Assembly: GCA_009993605.1 (NCBI GenBank) | Contig: JAACTB010000008.1 | Span: forward strand, 1 to 64,000 | Length of the DNA stretch: 64,000 nt | Source: Erythrobacter sp. | GTDB taxonomy: Bacteria > Pseudomonadota > Alphaproteobacteria > Sphingomonadales > Sphingomonadaceae | Reading direction: 5' to 3' | Part shown: one piece after another, positions 27,928-39,445 of the stretch | How the letters are laid out: each line of letters starts with the position of its first letter | How positions within the stretch are numbered: the stretch's first letter is position 1 | Notes under the pieces: model-generated | Databases searched by the model: none | What the model saw: the letters and a program-made list of their open reading frames with translations, nothing else | What the model was told of the DNA's origin: nothing | Translations under genes and position numbers: made by a program

Positions 27928-28317
27928 ATGACCGATACCTATCAGCCCCGCATCCTTCTCGCGGAAGACGACGATGCCATGCGCACCTATCTCGAACGCG
28001 CGCTGGAGAAGGCCGGCTATGCCGTCGATTCGGTCGATCGTGGCACGGCGGCCCTCCCGCTTTTGGAGGAGCGGCGGTACGACCTGCTCCTGTCCGATAT
28101 CGTGATGCCGGAAATGGACGGCATCGAGTTGGCGCAACGCTGCAACGAGATCAGCGCGGATACGAAGGTGATGTTCATCACCGGATTCGCCGCCGTGACG
28201 CTCAAGGCCAATCGCGACCAACCGCAGGCGCGTGTCCTCTCAAAGCCCTTCCACCTCAAGGATCTGGTCCTCGAAGTGGCGCGCACTTTGGATGACCGGA
28301 TTTCCGCCTCGCTCTAG
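27928..28317 (+). CDS. cpdR: CpdR-type single-domain response regulator
   Basis: A 129-residue receiver domain without output domain. The acidic pocket (E13-D14-D15-D16), phosphoacceptor D57 (LLSDIVMPEMDG), FITGFAAV around T85, and K106 (VLSKPFHL) match CpdR closely. In Caulobacter unphosphorylated CpdR takes ClpXP to its substrates at the cell pole; phosphate comes from CckA via ChpT. cckA is in this window at 40953. The ATG at 27928 follows an AGGA; a GTG at 27922 is an alternative. The C-terminus ends ISASL, not the Ala-Ala tail of Caulobacter CpdR, so its own turnover may differ. Confidence 0.92.
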   Translation: MTDTYQPRILLAEDDDAMRTYLERALEKAGYAVDSVDRGTAALPLLEERRYDLLLSDIVMPEMDGIELAQRCNEISADTKVMFITGFAAVTLKANRDQPQARVLSKPFHLKDLVLEVARTLDDRISASL

Positions 28318-28414
28318 AGCGTCGGGAGAGGCAAATTGTGGCTTGCATGGGGCGGGACCGCTCGCTAGATGGCCCGCCTGCGCAGCCCTCGGGCTGGCGC
28401 GCATTCGATGGTGC

Positions 28415-28489
28415 GGGCGTATAGCTCAGTGGTAGAGCACTATGTTGACATCGTAGGGGTCCCAAGTTCAATCCTTGGTACGCCCACCA
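28415..28489 (+). tRNA. tRNA-Val (anticodon GAC)
   Basis: A complete cloverleaf: acceptor stem GGGCGTA/TACGCCC, D-arm GCTC..GAGC, anticodon stem CTATG/CGTAG with loop TTGACAT (anticodon GAC, valine GUC codons), T-arm CCAAG-TTCAATC-CTTGG, discriminator A, and an encoded CCA at 28487-28489. It lies downstream of cpdR on the same strand and is followed by an intrinsic terminator. Confidence 0.97.
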
Positions 28490-28516
28490 TCGTATGATTT
28501 AGGCGTATGACGCAGG

Positions 28517-28540
28517 AGCCCGCCCTTTGGCGGGCTTTTT
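28517..28540 (+). terminator. intrinsic terminator after tRNA-Val
   Basis: AGCCCGCC-CTTT-GGCGGGCT, a perfect 8-bp stem followed by TTTT, 28 bases after the tRNA 3' end. Confidence 0.9.
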
Positions 28541-28594
28541 CGTGTCGGGCGCAGGTCTGCGGGACCTATGGCGGGCGCTGCGGGTTCATCCGGT

Positions 28595-29287
28595 ATGACG
28601 AAACTCTGTCTTTTCGGGCCGACCGGCGGCGTGGGATCGCTGGTCGCGGAGCAGGCGCTTGCGCGCGATATCGACGTGCGCGGCGCGGCGCGCGACTGGC
28701 CCGACGATTTCGGTAGCGATCCGCAGATGGAGCGCGTTACCGTCGATCTTCTCGAAGGAAATCTGCATCCGGTCGTGAAAGGATGCGATGCAGTGATTTC
28801 GACCGTGGGTCCGGGCCGGGAGCCTGCGACGCTGGCCGATCCTCCCCCGCTCTATTCGCTCGGCACCAAACGGATCATCGAGGCGATGCGCGATACGGGC
28901 GTCCGGCGGCTGGTCGTGATCAGCGCCGCCTTCGTCGATCGGCAGGCGAGCGTACCCGAATGGTTTCGTGCCGCTTCCCTCCCCCTTTCCGCGCTGTTCG
29001 CCGACATGCGCCGGATGGAGCGCGTGTTGAGCGGGTCGGCCGACATCGCCTGGACCGCGGCCCGCCCCGGCTGGCTGCTGGATCAGCCGCGCACGCAGGA
29101 TTTCGAGGTGTCGGAGCGCGATCTGCCCACCGGCACCCTGCGCACCCGCCGCGCCGATCTCGCGCAATTCCTGATCGATTGCGCGACCGGGACCGATTGG
29201 GTCGGCAAGACCCCCTTCATCGCGCGCCGGGAAGCGGACGCGTTCGAGCGTCCGACTGCCCTGCTCGAAGAACTCCGCCCGAATTAG
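28595..29287 (+). CDS. NAD(P)-binding Rossmann-fold protein (atypical SDR / NmrA-like)
   Basis: A 230-residue protein with an N-terminal dinucleotide-binding motif ([22 protein letters not shown]), a [12 protein letters not shown] segment and [10 protein letters not shown], the pattern of atypical short-chain dehydrogenases such as NAD(P)H-binding anti-sigma or NmrA-like proteins. Catalytic Tyr-Lys of classical SDRs is not evident, so it may be a redox sensor or an isomerase. The start at 28595 puts the glycine-rich loop at residue 8-15; an ATG 27 bases upstream is possible. No Shine-Dalgarno is clear. It precedes icd by 98 bases. Confidence 0.75.
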   Translation: MTKLCLFGPTGGVGSLVAEQALARDIDVRGAARDWPDDFGSDPQMERVTVDLLEGNLHPVVKGCDAVISTVGPGREPATLADPPPLYSLGTKRIIEAMRDTGVRRLVVISAAFVDRQASVPEWFRAASLPLSALFADMRRMERVLSGSADIAWTAARPGWLLDQPRTQDFEVSERDLPTGTLRTRRADLAQFLIDCATGTDWVGKTPFIARREADAFERPTALLEELRPN

Positions 29288-29385
29288 GCGAGGCAGCCAG
29301 CCCCGTTTCGGCCCGGTTGCGCGTTCGTCCGGCTCTGCTAAAGCCCGCGCAAACCTTTTCCCGACATTCAACAGACAGGGCCATC

Positions 29386-30606
29386 ATGCAGAAAATTCAG
29401 GTCAAGAACCCGGTCGTCGAACTCGACGGCGACGAAATGACGAAGATCATCTGGGAATGGATCCGCGAGCGGCTGATCCTCCCCTATCTCGATATAGACC
29501 TGAAATATTATGACCTTTCGATCGAAAGCCGCGATGCCACCGACGACCAGATCACGGTCGACGCCGCGAACGCCATCAAGGAATACGGCGTCGGCGTGAA
29601 ATGCGCCACGATCACGCCGGACGAAGCCCGCGTCGAGGAATTCGGCCTCAAGAAGATGTGGGTCAGCCCCAATGGGACGATCCGCAACATCCTGGGCGGC
29701 GTCGTCTTCCGCGAGCCGATCGTGATCGACAACGTGCCGCGCCTCGTCCCCGGCTGGACCGATCCGATCGTGGTCGGCCGCCACGCCTTCGGCGACCAGT
29801 ACCGCGCCAAGGACACGCTGATTCCGGGCGCCGGCAAATTGCGCCTCGTCTTCGAAGGCGAGAATGGCGAGAACATCGATCTCGACGTGTTCGAATTCCA
29901 GCAGTCGGGCGTCGCCATGGCGATGTACAATCTCGACGAATCGATCCGCGATTTCGCCCGCGCCAGCTTCAATTACGGGCTCGATCGCGGATGGCCGGTC
30001 TATCTCTCGACCAAGAACACCATCCTCAAGAAGTACGATGGCCGCTTCAAGGACCTGTTCCAGGAAGTGTTCGACGCCGAATTCGCCGACAAGTTCAAGG
30101 CGGCGAACATCACTTACGAACACCGCCTGATCGACGACATGGTCGCCGCCGCGCTCAAGTGGAGCGGCAAGTTCGTCTGGGCCTGCAAGAATTATGACGG
30201 CGACGTGCAGTCGGATGTCGTGGCGCAGGGCTTCGGCTCGCTCGGCCTTATGACGAGCGTGCTTCTCTCGCCCGACGGCAAGACCGTGGAGGCCGAAGCC
30301 GCGCACGGCACCGTCACCCGCCACTATCGTCAGCACCAGCAGGGCAAAGCGACCTCGACCAACCCCATCGCGTCGATCTTCGCCTGGACGCGCGGCCTGA
30401 TCTATCGCGGCAAGTTCGACGACACCCCCGATGTGGTGAAGTTCGCCGAAACGCTGGAGCGGGTCTGTGTCGAAACGGTCGAGAACGGCCAGATGACCAA
30501 GGATCTCGCGCTGCTGATCGGCCCGGGCCAGAGCTGGCTGACCACCGAGCAGTTCTTCGAGGCGGTCCGCAGCAATCTCGAAAAAGAGATGAACAAGGCG
30601 GCCTGA
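29386..30606 (+). CDS. icd: NADP-dependent isocitrate dehydrogenase
   Basis: A 406-residue enzyme of the eukaryote-like homodimeric subclass, converting isocitrate to 2-oxoglutarate in the TCA cycle. Family blocks are [17 protein letters not shown] at the N-terminus, [12 protein letters not shown] (substrate serine loop), [20 protein letters not shown] [23 protein letters not shown], and [16 protein letters not shown]. It contains the HGTVTRHYR region of NADP-type enzymes. Two hairpins follow the stop (30617-30683). Confidence 0.97.
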   Translation: MQKIQVKNPVVELDGDEMTKIIWEWIRERLILPYLDIDLKYYDLSIESRDATDDQITVDAANAIKEYGVGVKCATITPDEARVEEFGLKKMWVSPNGTIRNILGGVVFREPIVIDNVPRLVPGWTDPIVVGRHAFGDQYRAKDTLIPGAGKLRLVFEGENGENIDLDVFEFQQSGVAMAMYNLDESIRDFARASFNYGLDRGWPVYLSTKNTILKKYDGRFKDLFQEVFDAEFADKFKAANITYEHRLIDDMVAAALKWSGKFVWACKNYDGDVQSDVVAQGFGSLGLMTSVLLSPDGKTVEAEAAHGTVTRHYRQHQQGKATSTNPIASIFAWTRGLIYRGKFDDTPDVVKFAETLERVCVETVENGQMTKDLALLIGPGQSWLTTEQFFEAVRSNLEKEMNKAA

Positions 30607-30616
30607 GCCGCCACCA

Positions 30617-30683
30617 GTCCGGGAGTGACGGGACCCGGACAACTTATTCGGGGGAACAGGGCGTCGAGGGGGGCGCCCTGTTC
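30617..30683 (+). terminator. tandem hairpins between icd and the GNAT-nitrilase gene
   Basis: GTCCGGG/CCCGGAC (30617-30623/30634-30640) and GAACAGGGCG/CGCCCTGTTC (30654-30663/30674-30683) form two perfect stems in the 105-base gap. Neither has a following T-tract, so they are weak or Rho-assisted terminators, mRNA 3' stabilisers, or a leader structure for the next gene. Confidence 0.45.
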
Positions 30684-30711
30684 TCCGCTCTCCTGAATCG
30701 GCGAAGAATCC

Positions 30712-32389
<1,678 letters not shown>

Positions 32390-32391
<2 letters not shown>

Positions 32392-32537
32392 TCCTCCCCG
32401 GCACGGCGATGGGGACCGCGAGACGCGAAGCGGATCGGGGTGGAGGGGCACCGGCTCCTTTGGGCTCCGCCCTTTCGGGCAACGAGTGCCCCTTTATGAT
32501 CCTAGGAATGGTCCCCCTCTCCCGATGGGGGAGGATC
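32390..32537. repeat. REP/REPIN-like intergenic inverted repeat element
   Basis: A 148-base element bounded by GATCCTCCCC (32390-32399) and its reverse complement GGGGAGGATC (32528-32537). Inside are GGGGCAC/GTGCCCC (32445-32451/32486-32492) and a small GCCC-TTTC-GGGC hairpin, so two REP-like units face each other. Both ends carry a GGGGACC block. Its left end coincides with the stop codon of the GNAT-nitrilase gene. The remaining 69 bases before the antiporter gene show nothing distinct. Confidence 0.6.
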
Positions 32538-32606
32538 GTGCGTGACATCATAAATCTCGCCACAGCAACACTGGCGCAACCCCGCCCCGCATTATAGGAC
32601 CCTCTC

Positions 32607-34367
32607 ATGGCCGGCGAGATCGAAGCGACCCCGATGATATCCGATGCGCTGGTGATCCTCGGCGCGGCGGGGCTCGTCATCCCCGTCTTCACTCGCTTCC
32701 GCATCACGCCCGTCATCGGTTTCATCCTGATCGGCATCGCGGTCGGCCCGTTCGGGCTTGGCCAGCTGGTCTACGAGCGACCTTGGCTCACTCATATAAC
32801 GATTACCGATCCCGAGGCGCTCGAACCCTTCGCGGAATTCGGCATCATCCTACTGCTGTTCACCATCGGACTGGAACTGAGTTTCAAACGCCTCTGGCAG
32901 ATGCGCAGACTGGTGTTCGGATTGGGCGCGCTCGAACTGCTCGTCACCGGCGTGATGCTGGCGATCGTCCTCGCCATGATCGGCCAGTACTGGACCGGGG
33001 CGCTGGCGCTGGGCTTCGCGCTCGCCTTCTCCTCCACTGCGATCGTCCTGCCGATATCGGGCACGCACTCGCCCGTGGGGCGCTCCGCGCTATCGATGCT
33101 GCTTTTCGAGGATATTATGATCGTGCCGATCATCTTCATCCTCGGCGCCATGGCCCCCACCGCGCAGGCCGAAGGGTGGGAGGGACTGGTCGACACACTC
33201 GTTGTCGGCGGGGTCGTGATCGCGGTGTTGCTCATTGCCGGACGGATCGCCCTGCCCCGCCTTTTCGCGCAGGCCGCGCGCACCAAGAGCCCGGAGCTGT
33301 TCCTCGCCGCCAGCCTGCTCGTCGTGATCGGAGCCAGCCTCGCCACCGCGCTTGCGGGCCTGTCCCCCATCGTCGGGGCGCTGATCGCCGGGCTGTTAAT
33401 CGCGGAGACCGAATATCACGGCGAGGTCGAAGCGATCATCGAACCGTTCAAGGGCCTCGCGCTCGGAATTTTCCTGATCACCGTGGGGATGAGCATCGAT
33501 CTCGCCACGATCTGGGAAAATCTCGGCATGATCGCGACTGCCGTGGTGGGCGTGCTGGTCTTCAAGGCGCTGGTAACCGGCATCCTGTTGCGCCTGATGG
33601 GCGCGCGGCGATCTACGGCGGCGGAGACGGGTATCCTCATGGCGAGCCCGTCGGAAACGACGCTTATCGTGCTTGCCGCGGCCAGTTCCGCGCTGCTCAT
33701 CCAGCCGGGCACGGCGCAGTTCTGGCAGATCGTCACGGCCATCGGCCTGACCATCACGCCCGTGCTCGCACTGGTCGGTCGCGCCATCGCCCGGCGGGTC
33801 GAGCCCATGCCGGAATTGCCGCCCGAGGATGAGGGGAACCCGCGCGTCATCATCATCGGCGCGGGCCGCGTCGGTCGCCTGATCGCGCGGATGCTGGAAA
33901 CGCACGACAAGCCCTATGTCGCGATCGATTCGAATGCCGACCTGATCGCCAGCGCCAAGCGCCGTGGCTTTCGCGCCGCGTTCGGCGATGCTTCGCGCAG
34001 CGATGCACTCGACAAACTGGGTATCGAAAGCGCGCTCGCCGTGGTTCTGACCATGGACGAACCGGTTCTGGCCGCGCGCCTCGTCACCAAACTGCGCAAG
34101 GCCTATCCCCAATTGCTGATCGTCGCGCGCGCTCGCGATACCGGCCACGCGGCCGAACTCTACCGCGCCGGGGCCAGCCACGCAGTGCCCGAAACGCTCG
34201 AAAGCTCGCTCCAACTGAGCGAGGCGGTCCTCGTCGACATCGGCGTGCCGATGGGCCCGGTGATCGCCTCCATCCACGAACAGCGCGACGAATATCGCGT
34301 GAAGATCGAACAGGAAGGCGCGCTCAGCTACCGCCCCAAACTGCGCAGCAGCACGGCGAGCGACTGA
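32607..34367 (+). CDS. CPA2-family monovalent cation:proton antiporter with RCK domain
   Basis: A 586-residue membrane protein of the KefB/KefC/YbaL type: about 12 transmembrane helices to residue 400 (GLVIPVFTRFRITPVIGFILIG, ELSFKRLW, SSTAIVLPI, SPIVGALIAGLL), then a cytoplasmic RCK_N domain with the Rossmann loop VIIIGAGRVGRLIARML (about 410-426) and D-rich DSNADLI. It exchanges K+ (or Na+) for protons; NAD(H) or glutathione-type regulation by the RCK domain is likely. gshA is present elsewhere in the window. A GTG-started Cys-rich gene follows 11 bases after the stop. Confidence 0.92.
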   Translation: MAGEIEATPMISDALVILGAAGLVIPVFTRFRITPVIGFILIGIAVGPFGLGQLVYERPWLTHITITDPEALEPFAEFGIILLLFTIGLELSFKRLWQMRRLVFGLGALELLVTGVMLAIVLAMIGQYWTGALALGFALAFSSTAIVLPISGTHSPVGRSALSMLLFEDIMIVPIIFILGAMAPTAQAEGWEGLVDTLVVGGVVIAVLLIAGRIALPRLFAQAARTKSPELFLAASLLVVIGASLATALAGLSPIVGALIAGLLIAETEYHGEVEAIIEPFKGLALGIFLITVGMSIDLATIWENLGMIATAVVGVLVFKALVTGILLRLMGARRSTAAETGILMASPSETTLIVLAAASSALLIQPGTAQFWQIVTAIGLTITPVLALVGRAIARRVEPMPELPPEDEGNPRVIIIGAGRVGRLIARMLETHDKPYVAIDSNADLIASAKRRGFRAAFGDASRSDALDKLGIESALAVVLTMDEPVLAARLVTKLRKAYPQLLIVARARDTGHAAELYRAGASHAVPETLESSLQLSEAVLVDIGVPMGPVIASIHEQRDEYRVKIEQEGALSYRPKLRSSTASD

Positions 34368-34378
34368 AGGGCGCTTTC

Positions 34379-34870
34379 GTGGCCGAGATCGAAACACGGG
34401 CCGACTGCTCGCGCTGCGCGGCGCTGTGCTGCATCGCCTATCCATCGGATGATATGCCGGGCTTCTCGGCTCGCAAAGAGGCGGGCGAGCCCTGCCCCAA
34501 ACTCGGGCAGGACGGGCTATGCACGATCTATGAACGGCGGGCGGACGAAGGGTTCGCAGGCTGCATCCGCTACGAATGCTTCGGCGCGGGCCAGCATGTC
34601 GTCGAAACCCTGTTCGAAGGGCGCGACTGGCGCAGCGATCCCGCGCTTATCCCCGCTATGGTCGAAAGCTTCCTCGCCATGCGTCCGGTCAGCGACCTGA
34701 TCTTCCTCGCCCGGCGCGCAGAGGCCCGCGGCGGCGAGGTGGCGGACATCATCGAACGTTTGGAAGCGATGGCGAGTAGCCGGGAAAGCCTGATCGCAGC
34801 GGAGGGTCTCAAGTCCTGCGAACGGGACCTGCGCGCGCTCTATCGCCAGCTCGGCCCGGACAGAAATTGA
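34379..34870 (+). CDS. Cys-rich protein related to YkgJ-type cysteine clusters
   Basis: A 163-residue protein with a cysteine-rich first half: ADCSRCAALCCIAYPS, EPCPKLGQDGLCTIYERR, GCIRYECFG. This layout (CxxCxxxCC ... C ... C) resembles YkgJ-family metal-binding clusters, but the second half is helical and unassigned. It would be cytoplasmic. The GTG start at 34379 lies behind AAGG that overlaps the antiporter stop, implying cotranscription. Function unknown; metal or Fe-S binding is inferred. Confidence 0.75.
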   Translation: MAEIETRADCSRCAALCCIAYPSDDMPGFSARKEAGEPCPKLGQDGLCTIYERRADEGFAGCIRYECFGAGQHVVETLFEGRDWRSDPALIPAMVESFLAMRPVSDLIFLARRAEARGGEVADIIERLEAMASSRESLIAAEGLKSCERDLRALYRQLGPDRN

Positions 34871-34914
34871 ACGATCCGCGCGCTCATGCATTGGAAGGGA
34901 AAGGAGAAAATGCG

Positions 34915-35097
34915 ATGAGCAATCCCGATCCCACCAAACCAACGCCCAATGACGAGAAGTTCAAGCCGCAGAACGTGCAGGACCCGTTGAAGAGCACGGC
35001 GAAAGTCGATCAGGGTCGCGGCCAGCCCGGCGATACGGGCGGCAACGATCTCGAACAGGGCAGCAGCGGCGTGACGAAGAAGACGCCGAGCGCCTGA
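34915..35097 (+). CDS. small hydrophilic protein, unknown function
   Basis: A 60-residue, strongly hydrophilic, probably disordered protein (MSNPDPTKPTPNDEKFKPQ ... GQPGDTGGNDLEQGSSG) without cysteines or hydrophobic segments. It has a clear AGGAG Shine-Dalgarno eight bases before the ATG at 34915, which is preferred to the upstream ATG at 34867. It is followed by a bidirectional terminator. Composition recalls small stress or desiccation proteins, but no family is recognised. Confidence 0.65.
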   Translation: MSNPDPTKPTPNDEKFKPQNVQDPLKSTAKVDQGRGQPGDTGGNDLEQGSSGVTKKTPSA

Positions 35098-35120
35098 CGG
35101 ACGGTCGGAAACAAGAATAG

Positions 35121-35155
35121 AAACCGCCCGCGCCACCTCGGCTGCGGGCGGTTTT
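35121..35155. terminator. bidirectional intrinsic terminator
   Basis: AAACCGCCCGC and GCGGGCGGTTT form an 11-bp stem with TTTT on the plus strand and a T-rich end (TTTCTAT) on the minus strand. It separates the small hydrophilic gene from the convergent alaS. Confidence 0.88.
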
Positions 35156-35166
35156 CTGTCGGGCGC

Positions 35167-37824
35167 CTATCCTGCGCTAAGGGCTTGGCGAACCGCAGCG
35201 ATCGCGGCATCGGCCTGCGAGCCGTCCGGCCCACCGCCCTGCGCCATGTCGGGTCGTCCGCCCCCGCCCTTGCCGCCGAGTGCCTCGACACCCTTGCGCA
35301 CCAGATCGACCGCGCTGAACCGATCGGTCAGATCGTCCGTCACTGCGACGGCGAAAGCCGCCTTCCCGTCATTGACCGCGCAGACCGCTGCGACCCCAGA
35401 CCCGATGCGGGACTTGGCCTCGTCGAGCAGCGGGCGCAATTCCTTGGGATCGAGACCTTCGATCGTCTGACCGGAAAAGGTCACGCCGCCGATATCCTCG
35501 TCCTGTGCCTGTGTCGGACCTGCGCCGCCGCCGCCGAGCGCGAGGGCGCGCCTGGCTTCGGCCAGTTCTTTCTCGAGCCGCTTGCGCTCGTCCACCAGCG
35601 CCGCGACGCGCGCCGCGGCATCGTCGGGCGCGGTTTTCAGCGCGCTGGCGATCGCCTTTACCGCTTCGTCGCGCGCCAAGAGCCAGCGACGCGCCGCATC
35701 GCCCGTCAGCGCCTCGATCCGTCGCACACCCGAGCTGACCGCGCTTTCCGAAACGATGTGGAACAGGCCGATATCGCCCGTCGCCTCGACATGGGTGCCG
35801 CCGCACAATTCGACCGAGAAATTGCGGCTTCCGTCCGGCTTGCGACCCATGGAGAGGACGCGCACCTCGTCGCCATATTTCTCCCCGAACAGGGCCAGCG
35901 CGCCCGCCGCGACGGCATCGTCGGGCGTCATCAACCTGGTCGAGACCTGCTCGTTGGCGCGGATTTCCGCGTTCACCTCAGCTTCGACGTCGGCGATTTC
36001 CTCGGGCGACAGCGGCTTGGGGTGAGAGAAATCGAACCGGAAGCGATCGTCCGCCACCAGCGATCCCTTCTGCGTCACATGCTCGCCGAGGGCATAGCGC
36101 AGGGCCGCGTGGACGAGGTGGGTCGCCGAATGGTTCGCGCGGATGCGATCCCGCCGGTCGGCATCGATCGCGAGATGGACCGCATCGCCCACCTTTACCT
36201 CGCCCTTCTCCACTGTGCCGACATGCGCGTGCAATCGTCCCAGCGGCTTGTTCGTCGTTTCGACCGCGAATTCGAAACCATCGGGCGTCCAGATGCGGCC
36301 CGCATCGCCGGTCTGGCCGCCGCTTTCGCCATAGAACGGAGTTTGGTTGGTCAGCACGATCACCTGATCGCCCGCAGACGCTTTGTCGACCTCGGCCCCG
36401 TCCTTGACGATGGCCACCACCGCCGCCTCGCCCGTGGTCGAGCTGTAGCCGGTGAATTCGGTCGAACCTTCGCGCTCGGCGATGTCGAACCAGACCTCGT
36501 CGCTCGCCGCCTCGCCCGAACCCTTCCAGGCGGCGCGGGCCGCGGCCTTCTGCTGCGCCATCGCGGCATCGAACCCCTCGCGATCCACGCCGATGCCGCG
36601 GCTGCGCAATGCGTCTTCGGTGAGGTCGTAAGGGAAGCCATAGGTGTCGTAGAGCTTGAACGCGGTTTCCCCGGGCAGTGTGCCCCCCTCGCCCAGATCG
36701 CCCGTCTCCTCGTCCAGCAGGCGCAATCCCTTGTCGAGCGTGCGGCGGAACTGGGTTTCCTCGCGCTCGAGAACCTCCTGGATCAGGGCTTGGCCGCGGA
36801 CGAGTTCGGGATAGGCCGCGCCCATCTCGCTCACCAGTTCGGGCACGAGGCGGTGCATAAGCGGCTTGTCCGCACCGAGCAGATGCGCATGACGCATCGC
36901 ACGGCGCATGATCCGGCGCAGCACATATCCGCGCCCTTCGTTCGACGGCAGCACCCCATCGGCCAGCAGGAAGCTGGTGGAGCGCAGGTGATCGGCGATC
37001 ACGCGATGGCTGGCCGTCCGGTCGCCCTCTGCCTTGATGCCCGTCAGTCCCTCGCTCGCCGCGATCAGGGCCTTGAACGTGTCGGTATCGTAATTGTCGT
37101 GGACACCCTGCATCACCGCCGCGACGCGTTCGATCCCCATGCCGGTATCGATGCTGGGCTTGGGCAGATCGCCGACGATCTCGTCCGCTTCCTGCGTGAA
37201 CTGCATGAAGACGAGGTTCCAGATCTCGACGAAGCGATCCCCGTCCTCTTCCGGCGATCCGGGAGGGCCACCCCAGATGTGGTCGCCATGATCGAAAAAG
37301 ATTTCCGAGCACGGCCCGCACGGTCCGTCCGATCCCATGGCCCAGAAATTGTCCTTCGTGGGAATGCGGATGATCTTGTCGTCCGCGAAGCCGGTGAGCT
37401 TCTTCCACAGCTCGAACGCCTCATCGTCCGTTTGATAGACGGTGACCAGCAGGCGCTCGGGGTCGAGGCCCCATTCCTTGGTCAGCAGGGTCCAGGCGTG
37501 GTGGATCGCCTGTTCCTTGAAATAGTCGCCGAAGCTGAAATTGCCCAGCATCTCGAAGAAGGTGTGGTGCCGCGCGGTGTAGCCGACATTGTCGAGATCG
37601 TTGTGCTTGCCCCCCGCCCGCACGCATTTCTGAGCGCTGGTGGCACGCGGCGCGGGCGGGGTTTCAAGGCCGGTGAACGAATTCTTGAACGGCACCATCC
37701 CGGCGTTGACGAACATCAGCGTGGGATCGCTGAACGGAACCAGGGGTGCGGAGGCGACCTCCTTGTGCCCTTCGCCGGCGAAATAATCGAGGAAGGAGCG
37801 GCGGATGTCGTTGGTCGAGGTCAT
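35167..37824 (-). CDS. alaS: alanyl-tRNA synthetase
   Basis: An 885-residue class II synthetase charging tRNA-Ala. It shows the catalytic core ([29 protein letters not shown]), the editing domain with the zinc ligands HSATHLVH and [10 protein letters not shown], and the C-terminal oligomerisation/C-Ala domain ending in a glycine-rich [15 protein letters not shown]. Full length for bacteria. The start at 37824 follows the family N-terminus [11 protein letters not shown]. It lies downstream of a methyltransferase and a GST on the same strand. Confidence 0.97.
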   Translation of the reverse strand: MTSTNDIRRSFLDYFAGEGHKEVASAPLVPFSDPTLMFVNAGMVPFKNSFTGLETPPAPRATSAQKCVRAGGKHNDLDNVGYTARHHTFFEMLGNFSFGDYFKEQAIHHAWTLLTKEWGLDPERLLVTVYQTDDEAFELWKKLTGFADDKIIRIPTKDNFWAMGSDGPCGPCSEIFFDHGDHIWGGPPGSPEEDGDRFVEIWNLVFMQFTQEADEIVGDLPKPSIDTGMGIERVAAVMQGVHDNYDTDTFKALIAASEGLTGIKAEGDRTASHRVIADHLRSTSFLLADGVLPSNEGRGYVLRRIMRRAMRHAHLLGADKPLMHRLVPELVSEMGAAYPELVRGQALIQEVLEREETQFRRTLDKGLRLLDEETGDLGEGGTLPGETAFKLYDTYGFPYDLTEDALRSRGIGVDREGFDAAMAQQKAAARAAWKGSGEAASDEVWFDIAEREGSTEFTGYSSTTGEAAVVAIVKDGAEVDKASAGDQVIVLTNQTPFYGESGGQTGDAGRIWTPDGFEFAVETTNKPLGRLHAHVGTVEKGEVKVGDAVHLAIDADRRDRIRANHSATHLVHAALRYALGEHVTQKGSLVADDRFRFDFSHPKPLSPEEIADVEAEVNAEIRANEQVSTRLMTPDDAVAAGALALFGEKYGDEVRVLSMGRKPDGSRNFSVELCGGTHVEATGDIGLFHIVSESAVSSGVRRIEALTGDAARRWLLARDEAVKAIASALKTAPDDAAARVAALVDERKRLEKELAEARRALALGGGGAGPTQAQDEDIGGVTFSGQTIEGLDPKELRPLLDEAKSRIGSGVAAVCAVNDGKAAFAVAVTDDLTDRFSAVDLVRKGVEALGGKGGGGRPDMAQGGGPDGSQADAAIAAVRQALSAG

Positions 37825-37890
37825 GCCCGGCAGTTAGGCAATCGCGGGCTTAGCGACAAGCCGGGAATGGCATGGGCCGAACCGAGTTTG

Positions 37891-38718
37891 TCATTCGGCG
37901 CGGGCGGTGACGATCCAGGCGGACGCGGGGAGCGCGACGCGGCCATCTGACTGGTGCTTGGCGAGCATGGCGCGCAAGTCCTCGATCGCCTGCTCGTGCG
38001 CCGCCCCAGTCAGATCGGCGATTGCGCTCGCCGCAGGACCGATCCGCTGGAAATAGGCGACCGCCTGGACGAGAGCATCCTCGCCCTCTCCCGCGATCAT
38101 GGCGTAGTCGTAGGGTTCGAGCGCGACATCGCGCCAACCGGCTGCGCTCATAATCTCCCGAACCCGCTGCTCCTCGCCGAACGCGAAGGGTCCGGGGGCG
38201 TGGGGATCGGAAGGGGGAGAGTTCGCGGGCGTGACGCTCTGAAGCAGCGAGACCCATTCGTTTTCGGCGCGCTCGCGAAAACAGGAGAAGCGCAGACGAA
38301 CGCGCTTTGCGGCAACGGTCCTGAGATGGCTGAAAGCGCCTACGGGGTCGTCGAAGAACATGACTCCGTGACGGGAGATGAGGAGATCCGGGGCGTCGGC
38401 GGGGCCATCCGGCGTCCATCGCGCCGCATCGCCTTCGCGAAACGCGAGATTGCCAAGAACCGATCCGCGCTCGCGCGCAACGCTAAGCAGCTCCTGCGAG
38501 ATATCGAGGCCGGTGATTGCGGCTTCGGGATGGCGTGCGGCGAGCGCGATCGCGACTTCGCCCGCGCCGCATCCGATGTCGAGGGCGCTGGATATAGCGC
38601 CGATCGCCGCCGGATCGAGCAGGCGCGTGGTCAGGCTTCCGAAGCTGCGATCGGTGCGCTCCCATTCGCGCGCCCATGTTCCGCCGACCCGCCCCGTCCA
38701 TTCGCTCTCACCCGTCAC
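37891..38718 (-). CDS. class I SAM-dependent methyltransferase
   Basis: A 275-residue methyltransferase with the SAM-binding motif LDIGCGAGEVAIALA, TGLDISQELLSVAR (acidic residue for the ribose), and LLISRHGVMFFDDP. The substrate is not recognisable; small-molecule methyltransferases such as UbiE-like types share this layout. No ATG is usable; the GTG at 38718 (VTGESEWTGRV) lies four bases after the GST stop with a GGTGG upstream, so it is probably cotranslated with GST. alaS follows after 66 bases. Confidence 0.85.
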   Translation of the reverse strand: MTGESEWTGRVGGTWAREWERTDRSFGSLTTRLLDPAAIGAISSALDIGCGAGEVAIALAARHPEAAITGLDISQELLSVARERGSVLGNLAFREGDAARWTPDGPADAPDLLISRHGVMFFDDPVGAFSHLRTVAAKRVRLRFSCFRERAENEWVSLLQSVTPANSPPSDPHAPGPFAFGEEQRVREIMSAAGWRDVALEPYDYAMIAGEGEDALVQAVAYFQRIGPAASAIADLTGAAHEQAIEDLRAMLAKHQSDGRVALPASAWIVTARAE

Positions 38719-38722
38719 CGGG

Positions 38723-39349
38723 TCACCACCCGAAATAGGGTCCGCCGCGCTCGCGCGCGCGCTGCCAGGCCGGGCGGGCGTGCACGGCTTCGACGAAGCG
38801 GGCGAGCTTGGGCGCGCGGTCTGCATAACCCTGCATGACCGCGATCTCGGCAGGGAAGCTCATCATGACGTCAGCTGCCGACCAGTCGGTGCCGACGAAA
38901 TGGAGATCGTCGGAAAGCCCCGCTTCGGCATAGTCGATATGCGCAGCGAGCTGTTCGTCGATACGCGGCATCAGCGGCGCCGCCGCATCACCGAGACGCC
39001 CGGCGTAAATTTTCAACATGACAGGCACGAAGAAACTGCTCTCGCCGAACTGCATCCATTCGAGATGATCGACATGGGCGTCGCTTTCGGGATCGGGAAG
39101 CCAGCTCTCCCCGCCATGCCGTTCGCACAGATACTGGATGATCGCGCCACTTTCCGCGACCCTACGCCCATCATCTTCGATAAGCGGGGATTTGCCGAGC
39201 GGATGCGCGTCCTTCAGCGTTGCCGGGGCGAGATTGGTGGTGGTGTCGCGCTGATAGGATACGATCTCGTAATCGGCCCCCAATTCCTCCAGCAGCCAGA
39301 GAATGCGCTGCGAGCGGCTGTTGTTGAGATGGTGGACGGTGATGGTCAT
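38723..39349 (-). CDS. glutathione S-transferase family protein
   Basis: A 208-residue GST with thioredoxin-like N-terminal domain (VHHLNNSRSQRILWLLEELG, DDGRRVAESGAIIQYL with the glutathione-binding E-S pair) and helical C-terminal domain. The N-terminal NNSRSQR places the catalytic serine early, as in bacterial beta/theta-like GSTs. It conjugates or reduces with glutathione; glutathione synthesis is indicated by gshA at 46334. GGAG lies seven bases before the ATG at 39349. Confidence 0.9.
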   Translation of the reverse strand: MTITVHHLNNSRSQRILWLLEELGADYEIVSYQRDTTTNLAPATLKDAHPLGKSPLIEDDGRRVAESGAIIQYLCERHGGESWLPDPESDAHVDHLEWMQFGESSFFVPVMLKIYAGRLGDAAAPLMPRIDEQLAAHIDYAEAGLSDDLHFVGTDWSAADVMMSFPAEIAVMQGYADRAPKLARFVEAVHARPAWQRARERGGPYFGW

Positions 39350-39445
39350 GGGCGCGCTCCGGGAACTGTTTGGTAGAAGGCGGGTGTAGGCGCGAACTGT
39401 GCGAGGCGACAGTGGTCTTGGATCGCCAGTGAGTCGGGTTGCATC

